Source: Oceanimonas doudoroffii (lineage in GTDB: Bacteria; Pseudomonadota; Gammaproteobacteria; Enterobacterales; Aeromonadaceae). From it: 64,000 nt of DNA. Below the pieces are notes generated by a model. The model saw only the letters and a program-made list of their open reading frames with translations, made no database searches and was not told the DNA's origin. Position 1 is the first letter of the stretch. Each line of letters begins with the position of its first letter. Positions 48,602 to 57,393 of the stretch are shown here, piece after piece. Where the stretch lies: assembly GCF_002242685.1 (NCBI RefSeq), contig NZ_NBIM01000002.1:1-64000 (forward strand). Reading direction: 5' to 3'. The position numbers were made by a program, and so were the translations under genes.

Positions 48602-49129
48602 ATGATAAAGAAAGTCATTGTTATCGGCAGTCTGCTTCTGATGGCCGGGTGCAGCAGCACACCGGATGAGAAGTCAGGTAAAAAGATGGCTGGTAGAAAA
48701 CCGTCTTCTTCCCTGACTTACAGCATCAGTACCGAGCCCATGAAACCGGCCAGATCGGCGGCCACCCTCACCAACCTGCATCAGGTCTATCAGCGCTGGC
48801 GGGGCGTGCCCTATCGCTTTGGCGGTGAGGGGGCGGACGGCATCGACTGCTCTGCCTTTACCCAGGCCCTCTACCAGGAAGCCTTTGGCATGGAGCTGCC
48901 GCGCAGCACATACGAGCAGGTAAACCTGGGGCGCGAGGTGGAGCGGGAGCAGCTGCGTCCGGGTGATCTGGTGTTCTTCCGTACCGGCCGCAGCACGCAA
49001 CACAACGGCGTTTACATTGGCAACGGCAAGTTTGCCCATGCTTCTTCCAGTGTCGGGGTGACCATCTCCAGACTCGACAATGTGTACTGGAAAAGCCGTT
49101 ACTGGCAGGCCCGCCGGGTTCTGGACTGA
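48602..49129 (+). CDS. NlpC/P60 lipoprotein peptidase (MepS/NlpC-like)
   Basis: 175 residues from the ATG at 48602. Lipobox LMAGC and NlpC/P60 domain with catalytic cysteine in DGIDCSAF, and histidine in KFAHASSS. Such enzymes cut peptide crosslinks in peptidoglycan. The C-terminus (LDNVYWKSRYWQARR) resembles both E. coli NlpC and MepS. Confidence 0.93.
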   Translation: MIKKVIVIGSLLLMAGCSSTPDEKSGKKMAGRKPSSSLTYSISTEPMKPARSAATLTNLHQVYQRWRGVPYRFGGEGADGIDCSAFTQALYQEAFGMELPRSTYEQVNLGREVEREQLRPGDLVFFRTGRSTQHNGVYIGNGKFAHASSSVGVTISRLDNVYWKSRYWQARRVLD

Positions 49130-49143
49130 ACACCGAATAACGA

Positions 49144-49231
49144 AGGTTAGGGACTGGTGACTTGGGAGCAGCACTCAATAACCATTCCCTAATCCCTAAT
49201 CCCTAATCCCTAATCCCTAATCCCTAATCCC
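49144..49231. repeat. family C element with six CCCTAAT tandem units
   Basis: A G-run arm (TTAGGGACTGG, CTTGGGAG) is followed by six perfect CCCTAAT units at 49187-49228 plus CCC. On the minus strand, the sense strand of pbgA, this reads GGGATTA repeats capable of forming a G-quadruplex just after the pbgA stop. Confidence 0.9.
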
Positions 49232-49233
49232 GG

Positions 49234-51087
49234 TTATTTGCCCTGAAACCGGTTCAGCTCGTTCATCACCTGCATCAGCAGGGTCAGCTCCGGGTTGGCT
49301 TCCTCCCGCGCCCGGTAACTGCCGGCATCCAGCAGTTGCAGATCGCCCTGGCGGTTGAACAGGGTGATGTCGCTGCCCTGGAAAATGGCATATTCCTCTT
49401 CATCCGAGGCCAGTCGCCAGCGGCTTTCCCGCACCGTAAACAGTGACTGGCCACTGGCATAGCTGCGCAGCGGGCTGTTCACCCCCAGCGCCTGCTGCAG
49501 CAGGGTGGGGGCCAGATCCAGGTGGCTGGTGGGGTGGGCAAAGCGCTCGGGGGCTTCTCGTCCGGGCCAGGCCACCACCAGGGGAACCTGTAGCTGTGCT
49601 GGGGAATAGGCATTGCCAAAGCCCCAGGTGTTGTTGCCGTTGTCGTTGAACTCCATGCCGTGGCCCGAGGTCACCACCACTATGGTATTCCGCTCCACAC
49701 CCTGCAGCAGGCCAAGCAGCCCACCCAGCAGTTGATCCGTGTAAAAGGCGGCATTGCGGTAACGGTTGAGCAGGGCATCGTGCTGCTCGCTGCGATAGGG
49801 TTCGGCCGGGTTAAGCCGCTCCAGCGACGGCTGAAACGGCCCGTTCATGCCATCGGGCAGCGACAGGGCGTTGAGGGCGTCGAGATAGACAAAGGAAAAC
49901 CAGGGCCGGTCGTCCTGCCCGTCGGCCAGCCAGCCGGCAAACCGCCCCAGCGCCAGTCGATCGCCTTCGGCCCCGCCCACGGCGGGCTGTTCACCCGGGC
50001 TGCGCAGGGTGGTGAAAATGGCATCCCGATACAGGGCCGAGCCGGTGCCCCCGCTGACAAAAAGCCCCAGGCGGTAGTCCTGGCGTTGCAGTTCGTCGAT
50101 CAGTACCGGGGCCTTGCGCTCCAGCTCTGCCTCCTGCCGGTAGTGGGCTGGCAGGCTGTAGAACAGGCTGAACAGCGCCGGCTCCGGCCGGTTGCCGGCG
50201 CTGAGATGATTGTCAAAGCGCAGGTGGCGGTCGGCAAAGCGGCTCAGGTTGGGCATGGTAATGTCGTCGAGCTGATCGGCACGCAGGCCGTCGGCCACCA
50301 CCAGTAAAATATTGGGAGCCTGCTCCGCGGGCTGCACCGACAGGGGACGCAGCGGATAATTGAGCCGTTGTTGCGGGCTGCCGGTCAGCTGTTGCGAGCG
50401 TTGCCGGTATTCCTCTTCGTCCAGCCAGCCCTGCTTTATCAAAAAGCTTTTGGCGGTCATGGGGTAGGACAGGGGAAAGTTGGCCTTTTGCAGGGTAATG
50501 GGCGTATACAGGGTGGCGTCGGCCCAGATATGCACGCTGTGGGTCAGGAAAAAACACACCAGCAGGGGCAGGGTCAGCGGCCGGGACAGGCTGCGCGAGC
50601 GGCGCGGACTCCAGCGCCACAACCAGGATGCCAGCCACAGCTCGGCCACAAACAGCAAGGGGACCCAGGCAAACAGCCAGCCCCAGCCCGGCGCTCCTTC
50701 CGCCTGGGCCTGATCCAGCAACAACCGCCACACCGAGGGGTTGAGGTGAAAGCCGAACAGGCTGAAGACCTGAGTGTCCACCAGTAGCAGGGTGAGGGCG
50801 CCGGTGGCCAGTCCCGCGCCCATTAGCTGCACCGCCCGCAGCTTTGGCACCAGAAAGGTCAGCGGAAACAGGGTCAGCAGGTAGGTGCAAAAGGTGAGGA
50901 AGGCGAAATGTCCCACCCAGCTCACCAGCATATAGCCGATGCCAAGGGCGCTGTCGGGCAGGCCGGCGGCAAACAGATAGCGGGTAGACACCGCCATGGC
51001 CAGCAGAATGTTGAAAAACACGAACCAGTGACCCCAGCCGATTAGCCGGGAGACGTTGTCGCGATAAAGGGGACCGGTTTCAACCAT
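49234..51087 (-). CDS. pbgA: PbgA/YejM inner-membrane LPS-sensing protein
   Basis: 617 residues from the ATG at 51087; no strong ribosome site is visible, and an in-frame extension upstream would overlap yejL. Five N-terminal membrane helices (about 15-185, DUF3413) are followed by a periplasmic sulfatase/alkaline-phosphatase-like domain (from about 245, ILLVVADGLRADQL). PbgA binds LPS and controls LpxC proteolysis via LapB. Co-transcribed with yejL. Confidence 0.93.
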   Translation of the reverse strand: MVETGPLYRDNVSRLIGWGHWFVFFNILLAMAVSTRYLFAAGLPDSALGIGYMLVSWVGHFAFLTFCTYLLTLFPLTFLVPKLRAVQLMGAGLATGALTLLLVDTQVFSLFGFHLNPSVWRLLLDQAQAEGAPGWGWLFAWVPLLFVAELWLASWLWRWSPRRSRSLSRPLTLPLLVCFFLTHSVHIWADATLYTPITLQKANFPLSYPMTAKSFLIKQGWLDEEEYRQRSQQLTGSPQQRLNYPLRPLSVQPAEQAPNILLVVADGLRADQLDDITMPNLSRFADRHLRFDNHLSAGNRPEPALFSLFYSLPAHYRQEAELERKAPVLIDELQRQDYRLGLFVSGGTGSALYRDAIFTTLRSPGEQPAVGGAEGDRLALGRFAGWLADGQDDRPWFSFVYLDALNALSLPDGMNGPFQPSLERLNPAEPYRSEQHDALLNRYRNAAFYTDQLLGGLLGLLQGVERNTIVVVTSGHGMEFNDNGNNTWGFGNAYSPAQLQVPLVVAWPGREAPERFAHPTSHLDLAPTLLQQALGVNSPLRSYASGQSLFTVRESRWRLASDEEEYAIFQGSDITLFNRQGDLQLLDAGSYRAREEANPELTLLMQVMNELNRFQGK

Positions 51088-51119
51088 GACGTTGCTGTTG
51101 GCGAGAACGGAAAAGGCGC

Positions 51120-51347
51120 TTAATGCGCCCCTTTCTGGGTGTCGACCGAGGAGGTCAGCACACTGGCAAATTTGTCGGCAATGGCCTTGCGCTGGCTGGG
51201 GGCCACCTGATGATTGATCACATGGGTGGCCAGGTTGCCCAGTACCATCAGGCGCAGATCCGCCGGCGCCTGGTGCTTGTCCATGACCGCCTCCAGCTCG
51301 CTCAGCAGTTGGTCGAATTGTTTGTCGTACTTGGAAATCACAGGCAT
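51120..51347 (-). CDS. yejL: YejL family (DUF1414) small protein
   Basis: 75 residues, MPVISKYDKQFDQLL at the N-terminus, matching YejL. Function unknown; order ndpA / yejL-pbgA is as in E. coli. Confidence 0.92.
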   Translation of the reverse strand: MPVISKYDKQFDQLLSELEAVMDKHQAPADLRLMVLGNLATHVINHQVAPSQRKAIADKFASVLTSSVDTQKGAH

Positions 51348-51424
51348 GGGCGTTCAATCATTTAACTTGATAACAGGGTGTCTATAATACCCCACCCCTA
51401 ACGGCAACTCTATGGCAATCTGAC

Positions 51425-52420
51425 ATGAGCCTGGACATCGAACACATCATAGTGCATTCCCTGTTTTTGAATGAACAGGGACAGGTTGCACTCGCCCGGC
51501 GAGACGACGAACTGGCCGCGGGACCGGCCGTGACCGAGCTAATGGGCGAGCTGCATCATATCTACAACACCAAGGCCGGCAAGGTATTCGGCCACTTCAG
51601 CGACGAGGATACCGGCTTTCGGGATCTGGTGCGGCGCATGGAAGATCAAAGCCTGGGCTTTGCGGCCTTTTCGCACCAGGCCGCCGAACGGCTGCTGGCG
51701 GAGCTGAACCGGCTGGACATGCAGGAAGAGGGCGTGCTGTTGTTTGTGCGCTACCAGTGGCTGGGCGCCCATTACCTGCTGATTGCCCTGCTCGACAACA
51801 AGGACAGTGTGACCGTGACCGAACAGCTCGATGTAAGCCGGGCCAGTTATCTGGATCTGGGGCGCATGCAGCTGGCGGCGCGGCTGGATCTGACCGAACT
51901 GCAGACCCGGCCGGAGTCAAAACGTTATTTCTCCTTTATCAAGGGGCGGGCCGGACGCAAGGTATCGGACTTCTTTCTCAACTTTCTGTCCTGTGTCGAG
52001 GGCATGGATCCCAAAGCCCAGAGCCAGGGCCTGATGAAGGCGGTGGACGAATACTGCGATGCCCGCCAGCTCAGCCAGGAAGAAAAGCTGCAGAGCAAGG
52101 CGACCATCAGCAAGTACTGCCGGGAGCAACTGAAGGAAGGTGAGGAGCTGGAGCTGCGTGAGCTGTCGGCAGAACTGGGCGCCGATGACGATCTCGACTT
52201 TTATCAGTTTGTCAGTGAGGAATATGCGCTGGAAGAGCGGTTTCCGGTAGACCGTTCGGCCCTCAAGGGCCTGACCAAATACGTGGGCTCGGGGGGCGGG
52301 CTGACCATCAGCTTTGATCAGAAACTGCTGGGTGAGCGCATTGAGTATGATGCGGCTACCGATACCCTGACCATCAAGGGCACCCCGCCCAACCTCAAGG
52401 CCCAGCTGCAGAAAGGATAA
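51425..52420 (+). CDS. ndpA: nucleoid-associated protein NdpA (YejK)
   Basis: 331 residues, co-linear with the NdpA/YejK family (SLDIEHIIVHSL, KGRAGRKVSDFF). Nucleoid-associated; E. coli YejK interacts with topoisomerases. Divergent from yejL. Confidence 0.93.
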   Translation: MSLDIEHIIVHSLFLNEQGQVALARRDDELAAGPAVTELMGELHHIYNTKAGKVFGHFSDEDTGFRDLVRRMEDQSLGFAAFSHQAAERLLAELNRLDMQEEGVLLFVRYQWLGAHYLLIALLDNKDSVTVTEQLDVSRASYLDLGRMQLAARLDLTELQTRPESKRYFSFIKGRAGRKVSDFFLNFLSCVEGMDPKAQSQGLMKAVDEYCDARQLSQEEKLQSKATISKYCREQLKEGEELELRELSAELGADDDLDFYQFVSEEYALEERFPVDRSALKGLTKYVGSGGGLTISFDQKLLGERIEYDAATDTLTIKGTPPNLKAQLQKG

Positions 52421-52425
52421 AAAAT

Positions 52426-52482
52426 CGTGAGGAGTCAGGGGGAGGAGTTCAAGGCTTTTCACCTCACTCCTCACCCCTCACG
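52426..52482. repeat. CTCCTCACCCCTCACG element (family B, copy 3)
   Basis: CGTGAGGAGTCAGGGGGAGG and CTCACTCCTCACCCCTCACG form an imperfect hairpin between convergent ndpA and ahpF. Confidence 0.8.
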
Positions 52483-52485
52483 GGC

Positions 52486-54027
52486 TTATGAGCGGATCAG
52501 ATGATCAAAGGCGCCCAGGGCGGCGGTGGCACCGGCTCCCATGGAGATGATGATCTGCTTGTAGGGCACGGTCGTGGCATCGCCGGCGGCGAACACCCCG
52601 GTCATGGAGGTGGCGCCACGGGCGTCAATGATCACCTCGCCGGTGCGGCTCAGCTCCACTTCCGAGCCTTGCAGAAATTCGGTGTTGGGTACCAGGCCGA
52701 TCTGCACAAAGATACCCGCCACATCCAGGCGCTTGCTGTCGCCGCTGACCCTGTCGGTATACTGCATGCCGGTCACCTTGTTGCCATCCCCCAGCACCTC
52801 GCTGGTCTGGGCATTCATGATGATGTCGATATTGCCCATGGAGCGAGCCTTGCGTTGCAGCACCTCGTCGGCGCGCAGGGTGTCGGCAAATTCCAGTACG
52901 GTCACATGCTCGACGATGCCCGCCAGATCGATGGCCGCCTCAATACCTGAATTGCCACCACCGACCACGGCCACGCGCTTGCCCTTGAAGAAGGGGCCGT
53001 CGCAGTGGGGGCAATAGGCCACGCCCTTGGTGCGGTACTCGGCTTCCCCGGGCACGTTCAGCTCGCGCCAGCGGGCACCGGTGGCGAGTATGACCGACTT
53101 GCTTTTGAGCACGGCACCGCTGGCCAGCGGCACTTCTATCAGCTCGCCCCGTTGAATGCCGGCGGCGCGCTGGTTGGTCACCAGCTCGACATCGTACTCC
53201 TTGACGTGTTGCTCCAGGCTGGCGGCCAGTTTCGGGCCTTCGGTATAGGGCACGGAGATAAAATTCTCAATGCCAACGGTATCCATGACCTGGCCGCCAA
53301 AGCGTTCGGCCACCAGTGCCGTGCGCACGCCCTTGCGGGCGGCGTAAATGGCCGCCGCGGCACCGGCCGGGCCACCACCCACCACCAGTACGTCAAAGGG
53401 ATCCTGCTCGTTGAGCTCGGCGGCCTGACGCTCGGCGGCACCGGTATCGAGTTTGCCGACAATCTCTTCCAGGGTCATGCGACCCTGACCGAAATGTTCA
53501 CCGTTCAGGTACACCGCGGGCACCGCCATGATCTGGCGTTCGTTAACCTCATCCTGGAACAGGGCGCCGTCAATCATCACATGGGTGATGTTGGGGTTCA
53601 GGTTCGCCATCAGGTTCAGCGCCTGGACCACATCCGGACAGTTCTGGCAGGACAGGGAAATATAGGTTTCAAAATGAAACTCACCCTTGAGATTGCGGAT
53701 CTGCTCCAGCAGCTCCGGCGCCGCCTTGGACGGATGGCCGCCGGCCTGCAGCAGGGCCAGCACCAGGGAAGTGAACTCATGGCCCAGGGGAATGCCGGCA
53801 AAGCTGACCCGTGGTGCCTGCCCGGCGGGAGCCACGCTCATGCTGGGACTGCGGTCGGCCGTCGCCTGCTCAAGGGTGATCTTGCTTGAGAGCTCGCTGA
53901 TTTCGGTCGCCAGCGTCAGTAATTCGTTGGATTTTGCAGAGTCGTCACCGGACACGCTGATGGCTATCGGCGAGACAATGTTCTGCAGATAGGTGTCCAG
54001 TTGTTTTTTGATATTGGTATCTAACAT
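52486..54027 (-). CDS. ahpF: alkyl hydroperoxide reductase subunit F
   Basis: 513 residues from the ATG at 54027 (AGGA upstream). N-terminal double-thioredoxin domain with C127-x-x-C130 (SCQNC), FAD/NADH domains ([25 protein letters not shown]) and C339-x-x-C342 (YCPHC). It passes electrons from NADH to AhpC. Confidence 0.97.
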   Translation of the reverse strand: MLDTNIKKQLDTYLQNIVSPIAISVSGDDSAKSNELLTLATEISELSSKITLEQATADRSPSMSVAPAGQAPRVSFAGIPLGHEFTSLVLALLQAGGHPSKAAPELLEQIRNLKGEFHFETYISLSCQNCPDVVQALNLMANLNPNITHVMIDGALFQDEVNERQIMAVPAVYLNGEHFGQGRMTLEEIVGKLDTGAAERQAAELNEQDPFDVLVVGGGPAGAAAAIYAARKGVRTALVAERFGGQVMDTVGIENFISVPYTEGPKLAASLEQHVKEYDVELVTNQRAAGIQRGELIEVPLASGAVLKSKSVILATGARWRELNVPGEAEYRTKGVAYCPHCDGPFFKGKRVAVVGGGNSGIEAAIDLAGIVEHVTVLEFADTLRADEVLQRKARSMGNIDIIMNAQTSEVLGDGNKVTGMQYTDRVSGDSKRLDVAGIFVQIGLVPNTEFLQGSEVELSRTGEVIIDARGATSMTGVFAAGDATTVPYKQIIISMGAGATAALGAFDHLIRS

Positions 54028-54075
54028 GGTCGTGTCCTGTGCAATGAAATCAATAAAAGCAGGGGAGGGAGTATT

Positions 54076-54097
54076 CGGCCCGCCATGGGGCGGGCCG
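54076..54097 (-). promoter_or_regulatory. ahpC-ahpF intergenic hairpin
   Basis: Perfect 9-bp stem CGGCCCGCC/GGCGGGCCG with loop ATGG and no T-run; a likely mRNA processing or stability element that lowers AhpF relative to AhpC. Confidence 0.6.
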
Positions 54098-54113
54098 TTG
54101 GCAGGAGCCTGAC

Positions 54114-54680
54114 TTAGATTTTGCCGACCAGATCCAGGGACGGGGCCAGGGTGGCTTCGCCTTCCTGCCATTTGGCGGGGCAGACTTCACCCGGGTGGGC
54201 GGCCACATACTGGGCGGCCTTGATCTTGCGCACCAGGTCAGAAGCATCGCGGCCAATGCCTTCGGCGGTCACTTCAATGGCCTGAATAACGCCCTCGGGA
54301 TCGATGATAAAGGTGGCACGGTCGGCCAGGCCCTGACCTTCACGCATCACACCAAAGTTGTTGGTGATGGTGCCGGTCTGGTCGCCCACCATGTAGTACT
54401 GAATCTTGCCAATGGTGTCTGAGCTGTCGTGCCAGGCCTTGTGGGTAAAGTGGGTGTCGGTGGATACCGAGTACACTTCCACGCCCATTTTCTGCAGCTC
54501 GGCATAGTGATCCGCCAGATCGCCCAGTTCGGTGGGGCACACAAAGGTGAAGTCGGCCGGGTAGAAGAACACCACGGACCATTTGCCCTTGAGATCGGCG
54601 TCGCTCACCTTGACGAATTCGCCCTGATAAAAGGCATCGGCGGTAAAGGGTTTGATTTCGGTATTGATGGAAACGGCCAT
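54114..54680 (-). CDS. ahpC: alkyl hydroperoxide reductase subunit C (peroxiredoxin)
   Basis: 188 residues. Peroxidatic C48 (FVCPTE) and resolving cysteine near residue 167 (GEVCPAKW). Strong ribosome site AAAGGAG. Reduces H2O2 and organic hydroperoxides; preceded by an OxyR site. Confidence 0.98.
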   Translation of the reverse strand: MAVSINTEIKPFTADAFYQGEFVKVSDADLKGKWSVVFFYPADFTFVCPTELGDLADHYAELQKMGVEVYSVSTDTHFTHKAWHDSSDTIGKIQYYMVGDQTGTITNNFGVMREGQGLADRATFIIDPEGVIQAIEVTAEGIGRDASDLVRKIKAAQYVAAHPGEVCPAKWQEGEATLAPSLDLVGKI

Positions 54681-54758
54681 AACAGCTCCTTTTGTGTTGT
54701 CGGTAAATGTGTGTCTCGAACGCCGTTGATGGTAAGGGAGAATAGACTGTTAGGTAAA

Positions 54759-54795
54759 ATCATTGGTTTCTATTGAATTGATTGTTGGTTCCTAT
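54759..54795 (-). promoter_or_regulatory. OxyR operator upstream of ahpC
   Basis: On the minus strand ATAG-7-CAAT, 7 bases, ATAG-7-TGAT: both ATAG half-sites are exact and spaced 22 bases, as in the four-half-site OxyR consensus. It ends about 80 bases before the ahpC start. Confidence 0.78.
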
Positions 54796-55526
54796 TTTAA
54801 ATATCGGGAATGCCGCGACCCGCCAAAAAAATCTTCCTCTTCGACTGGCCGACCAGGGCGGCAGCCCAGCCTTAAATGAGCGAAGTTGTCGCCTGTCTGT
54901 GCCCTGTTCAGGGGCGATCATGAAAATGACAAAACAACGACACTCCTGGTAATCCGTGGTTGAGGGTACTGTAGGAGTGAATGATTTTTTGCGATCGCAA
55001 AAATACTGGTCGATAATTGTACTGGTTCCCGCTGGGCCCGGCTTCAGCCCACGGCTTACCGCGGTCAGGTGGCGTATGTAAGGAAAAGGGTTTTGTTTGA
55101 TGTTGGTCCAAGGTTGTTATGGTTTTGGTGTTAAATTTACGTAATTTAATTACATTTATCGCTACTGTGACCTTGATTATGGTTTTTTTGATGTGCCTTT
55201 ATTCAAGGGGGTGAGCCAGTTTTTAACGTTTTATTGGGCCAGGGGTGGAATGTGACATATGTTGTGTTTTAGTTAAATTGGATCTTGATTTAGGGCTTTT
55301 TTTTGCGCAACGTAATAGTCACACCGCAACGCAAAACAAAATCTGAGTCTTGTACGGCAATGCCTTTTGGCCGCTACAAGCCAAACAAACGGAAACGGGC
55401 CGAGCCGCCCTACAACAACAAGAACCCGATTGCCGAGCCAGCCGAATGCGGTGCCAACGCTGGTTTGACAGGGATGTATAACCGATTGAGCCCATGGCTC
55501 GACGCCAACAACACAGGACTGGAACC
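54796..55526. other. long gene-free region upstream of aceA
   Basis: About 730 bases without a supportable gene. A stretch at roughly 55090-55310 is only about 37% GC, in contrast to the 60% surroundings, and holds palindromes TTACGTAA (55137-55144) and GTAATT-T-AATTAC (55141-55153). It is probably the regulatory region of aceA. Confidence 0.6.
55137..55153. promoter_or_regulatory. overlapping palindromes, candidate operator upstream of aceA
   Basis: TTACGTAA and the 13-base inverted repeat GTAATTTAATTAC overlap in an AT-rich patch about 380 bases before aceA. No regulator can be named. Confidence 0.35.
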
Positions 55527-57125
55527 ATGCCATACGCCAACGAGATCGATAAACTGGCCACCCTCATCAAACAGAACCCGAGCTGGGGCACCATCAAACC
55601 CGAACATGCCGCCCGCATGCGCGTGCAGAACCAATTCAAAACCGGCCTTGATATCGCTAAATACACCGCCAAGATTATGCGTGAAGACATGGCCGCCTAT
55701 GATGCGGATCCGGCGCAATACACCCAGTCTCTGGGCTGTTGGCACGGCTTTATCGGTCAGCAGAAGCTGATTTCCATCAAGAAACACTTTGGCAGCACCA
55801 AGCGCCGCTATCTCTACCTTTCCGGCTGGATGGTTGCCGCCCTGCGCTCCGAGTTCGGCCCACTGCCGGATCAGTCCATGCACGAAAAGACCTCTGTACC
55901 GGCCCTGATTGAAGAGCTGTACACCTTCCTGCGCCAGGCCGACTCCTGGGAGCTGAACCATCTGTTCCGTTCACTGGAAGACGCTCAGAATGCCGGAGAC
56001 AAGGCCAAAGCCCAGGAAATACTGGCCCAAATTGACAACCATGAAACCCATATCGTGCCCATTGTTGCCGACATTGATGCCGGTTTTGGCAACGCCGAAG
56101 CGACCTACCTGCTGGCCAGAAAAATGATCGAAGCCGGCGCCTGCTGTATTCAGCTGGAAAATCAGGTATCCGATGAGAAGCAGTGCGGTCACCAGGATGG
56201 CAAAGTGACCGTGCCTCATGCCGACTTTCTGGCCAAGATCAACGCCGTACGCCTGGCCTTTCTTGAGCTGGGTGTGGACGACGGTGTTATTGTGGCCCGT
56301 ACCGACTCCCTGGGTGCCGGCCTCACCAAGCAGATTGCCGTGACCAACGAGCCGGGCGATCTGGGTGATCAATACAACAGCTTTATCGATGGCGACGTGA
56401 TTGAAAGCGCGGCAGACATCGCCAACGGCGACGTGGTGATCAAGCAAAACGGCAAGCTGGTTCGTCCCAAGCGCCTAGCTTCCGGCCTGTTCCAGTTCAA
56501 GCCCGGCTCCGGTGAAGACCGTGTTGTCATGGACTGTATCGCCAGCCTGCAAAACGGTGCCGATCTGCTGTGGATTGAAACCGAGAAGCCCCATATCGGC
56601 CAGATCAAGGGCATGGTAGACCGCATTCGCGCCGTGGTGCCCAATGCCAAGCTGGTGTACAACAACAGCCCGTCCTTCAACTGGACCCTGAACTTCCGTC
56701 AGCAGGTGTTCGATGCCTGGGCCGCCGAAGGCAAGGACGTGTCCGCCTACGACCGTGATCGCCTGATGAGCGCCGATTACGACAGCACCGAGCTGGCGCA
56801 ACTGGCCGACGAGTGGACTCGCAACTTCCAGCGTGACGCCGCCCGTGAAGCCGGCATTTTCCATCACCTGATCACCCTGCCGACCTATCACACCGCGGCC
56901 CTGTCCACCGACAATCTGGCCAAGGGTTACTTCGGCGACGAAGGCATGCTGGCCTATGTGGCGGGTGTTCAGCGCCAGGAAATTCGTCAGGGCATCGCCA
57001 CCGTCAAGCATCAGGACATGGCCGGCTCCAACATCGGTGATGACCACAAGGAATTCTTCGCCGGTGAGGCCGCGCTCAAGGCCGGTGGCAAGGACAACAC
57101 CATGGGTCAGTTCGACAATATCTGA
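55527..57125 (+). CDS. aceA: isocitrate lyase (Pseudomonas-type)
   Basis: 532 residues from the ATG at 55527 (AGGA eight bases before), about 100 longer than E. coli AceA and matching the Pseudomonas-type subfamily. Catalytic cysteine C220 in KQCGHQDGK and metal-binding DIDAGFGN (182-189). Cleaves isocitrate to glyoxylate and succinate. No malate synthase is adjacent. Terminator follows. Confidence 0.96.
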   Translation: MPYANEIDKLATLIKQNPSWGTIKPEHAARMRVQNQFKTGLDIAKYTAKIMREDMAAYDADPAQYTQSLGCWHGFIGQQKLISIKKHFGSTKRRYLYLSGWMVAALRSEFGPLPDQSMHEKTSVPALIEELYTFLRQADSWELNHLFRSLEDAQNAGDKAKAQEILAQIDNHETHIVPIVADIDAGFGNAEATYLLARKMIEAGACCIQLENQVSDEKQCGHQDGKVTVPHADFLAKINAVRLAFLELGVDDGVIVARTDSLGAGLTKQIAVTNEPGDLGDQYNSFIDGDVIESAADIANGDVVIKQNGKLVRPKRLASGLFQFKPGSGEDRVVMDCIASLQNGADLLWIETEKPHIGQIKGMVDRIRAVVPNAKLVYNNSPSFNWTLNFRQQVFDAWAAEGKDVSAYDRDRLMSADYDSTELAQLADEWTRNFQRDAAREAGIFHHLITLPTYHTAALSTDNLAKGYFGDEGMLAYVAGVQRQEIRQGIATVKHQDMAGSNIGDDHKEFFAGEAALKAGGKDNTMGQFDNI

Positions 57126-57176
57126 GCCCGGTTGACCCCATAACAATAAACCATCGCAATACCTATCTCGTTTTTC

Positions 57177-57201
57177 GGCAGCCCTTGAGGCTGCCTTTTT
57201 T
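57177..57201 (+). terminator. aceA terminator
   Basis: Stem GGCAGCC/GGCTGCC, loop CTTGA, followed by six T. Confidence 0.92.
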
Positions 57202-57222
57202 ATGTGTTTTTATTAACAGGTG

Positions 57223-57249
57223 TTAAGTAAAAGGTAACACTGCCGATAT
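57223..57249 (+). promoter_or_regulatory. FliA (sigma28)-type promoter of the chemoreceptor gene
   Basis: TTAAGTAA, 11-base spacer and GCCGATAT; the -10 matches GCCGATAA at 7/8 and the spacing is exact, while the -35 is 5/8 of TAAAGTTT. Confidence 0.68.
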
Positions 57250-57393
57250 TCCACTTCAGCACTACATGGATACTGCATCGAGTCATTCTTACTGACCGTA
57301 CGCATTAGTCATACCTCTTTATCGGTAACATGAATGGAGGGCATCCCTTGCCATAATGGTATTGGCGGTTGCTCGGAAGGATCCTTTACTATC

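Noticed and set aside
49187..49228. CCCTAAT tandem as a CRISPR-like or true telomeric array
   Set aside because: No spacers between units and the repeat lies inside a chromosome segment with ordinary genes on both sides.
54908..55111. Small minus-strand open frame upstream of aceA
   Set aside because: No ribosome site, no recognisable domain, and unusual composition for this genome; it is likely chance.
55165..55260. Possible CRP sites near TGTGACCTT and TGTGACATATG upstream of aceA
   Set aside because: Only single half-sites; the second TCACA half is missing in both.
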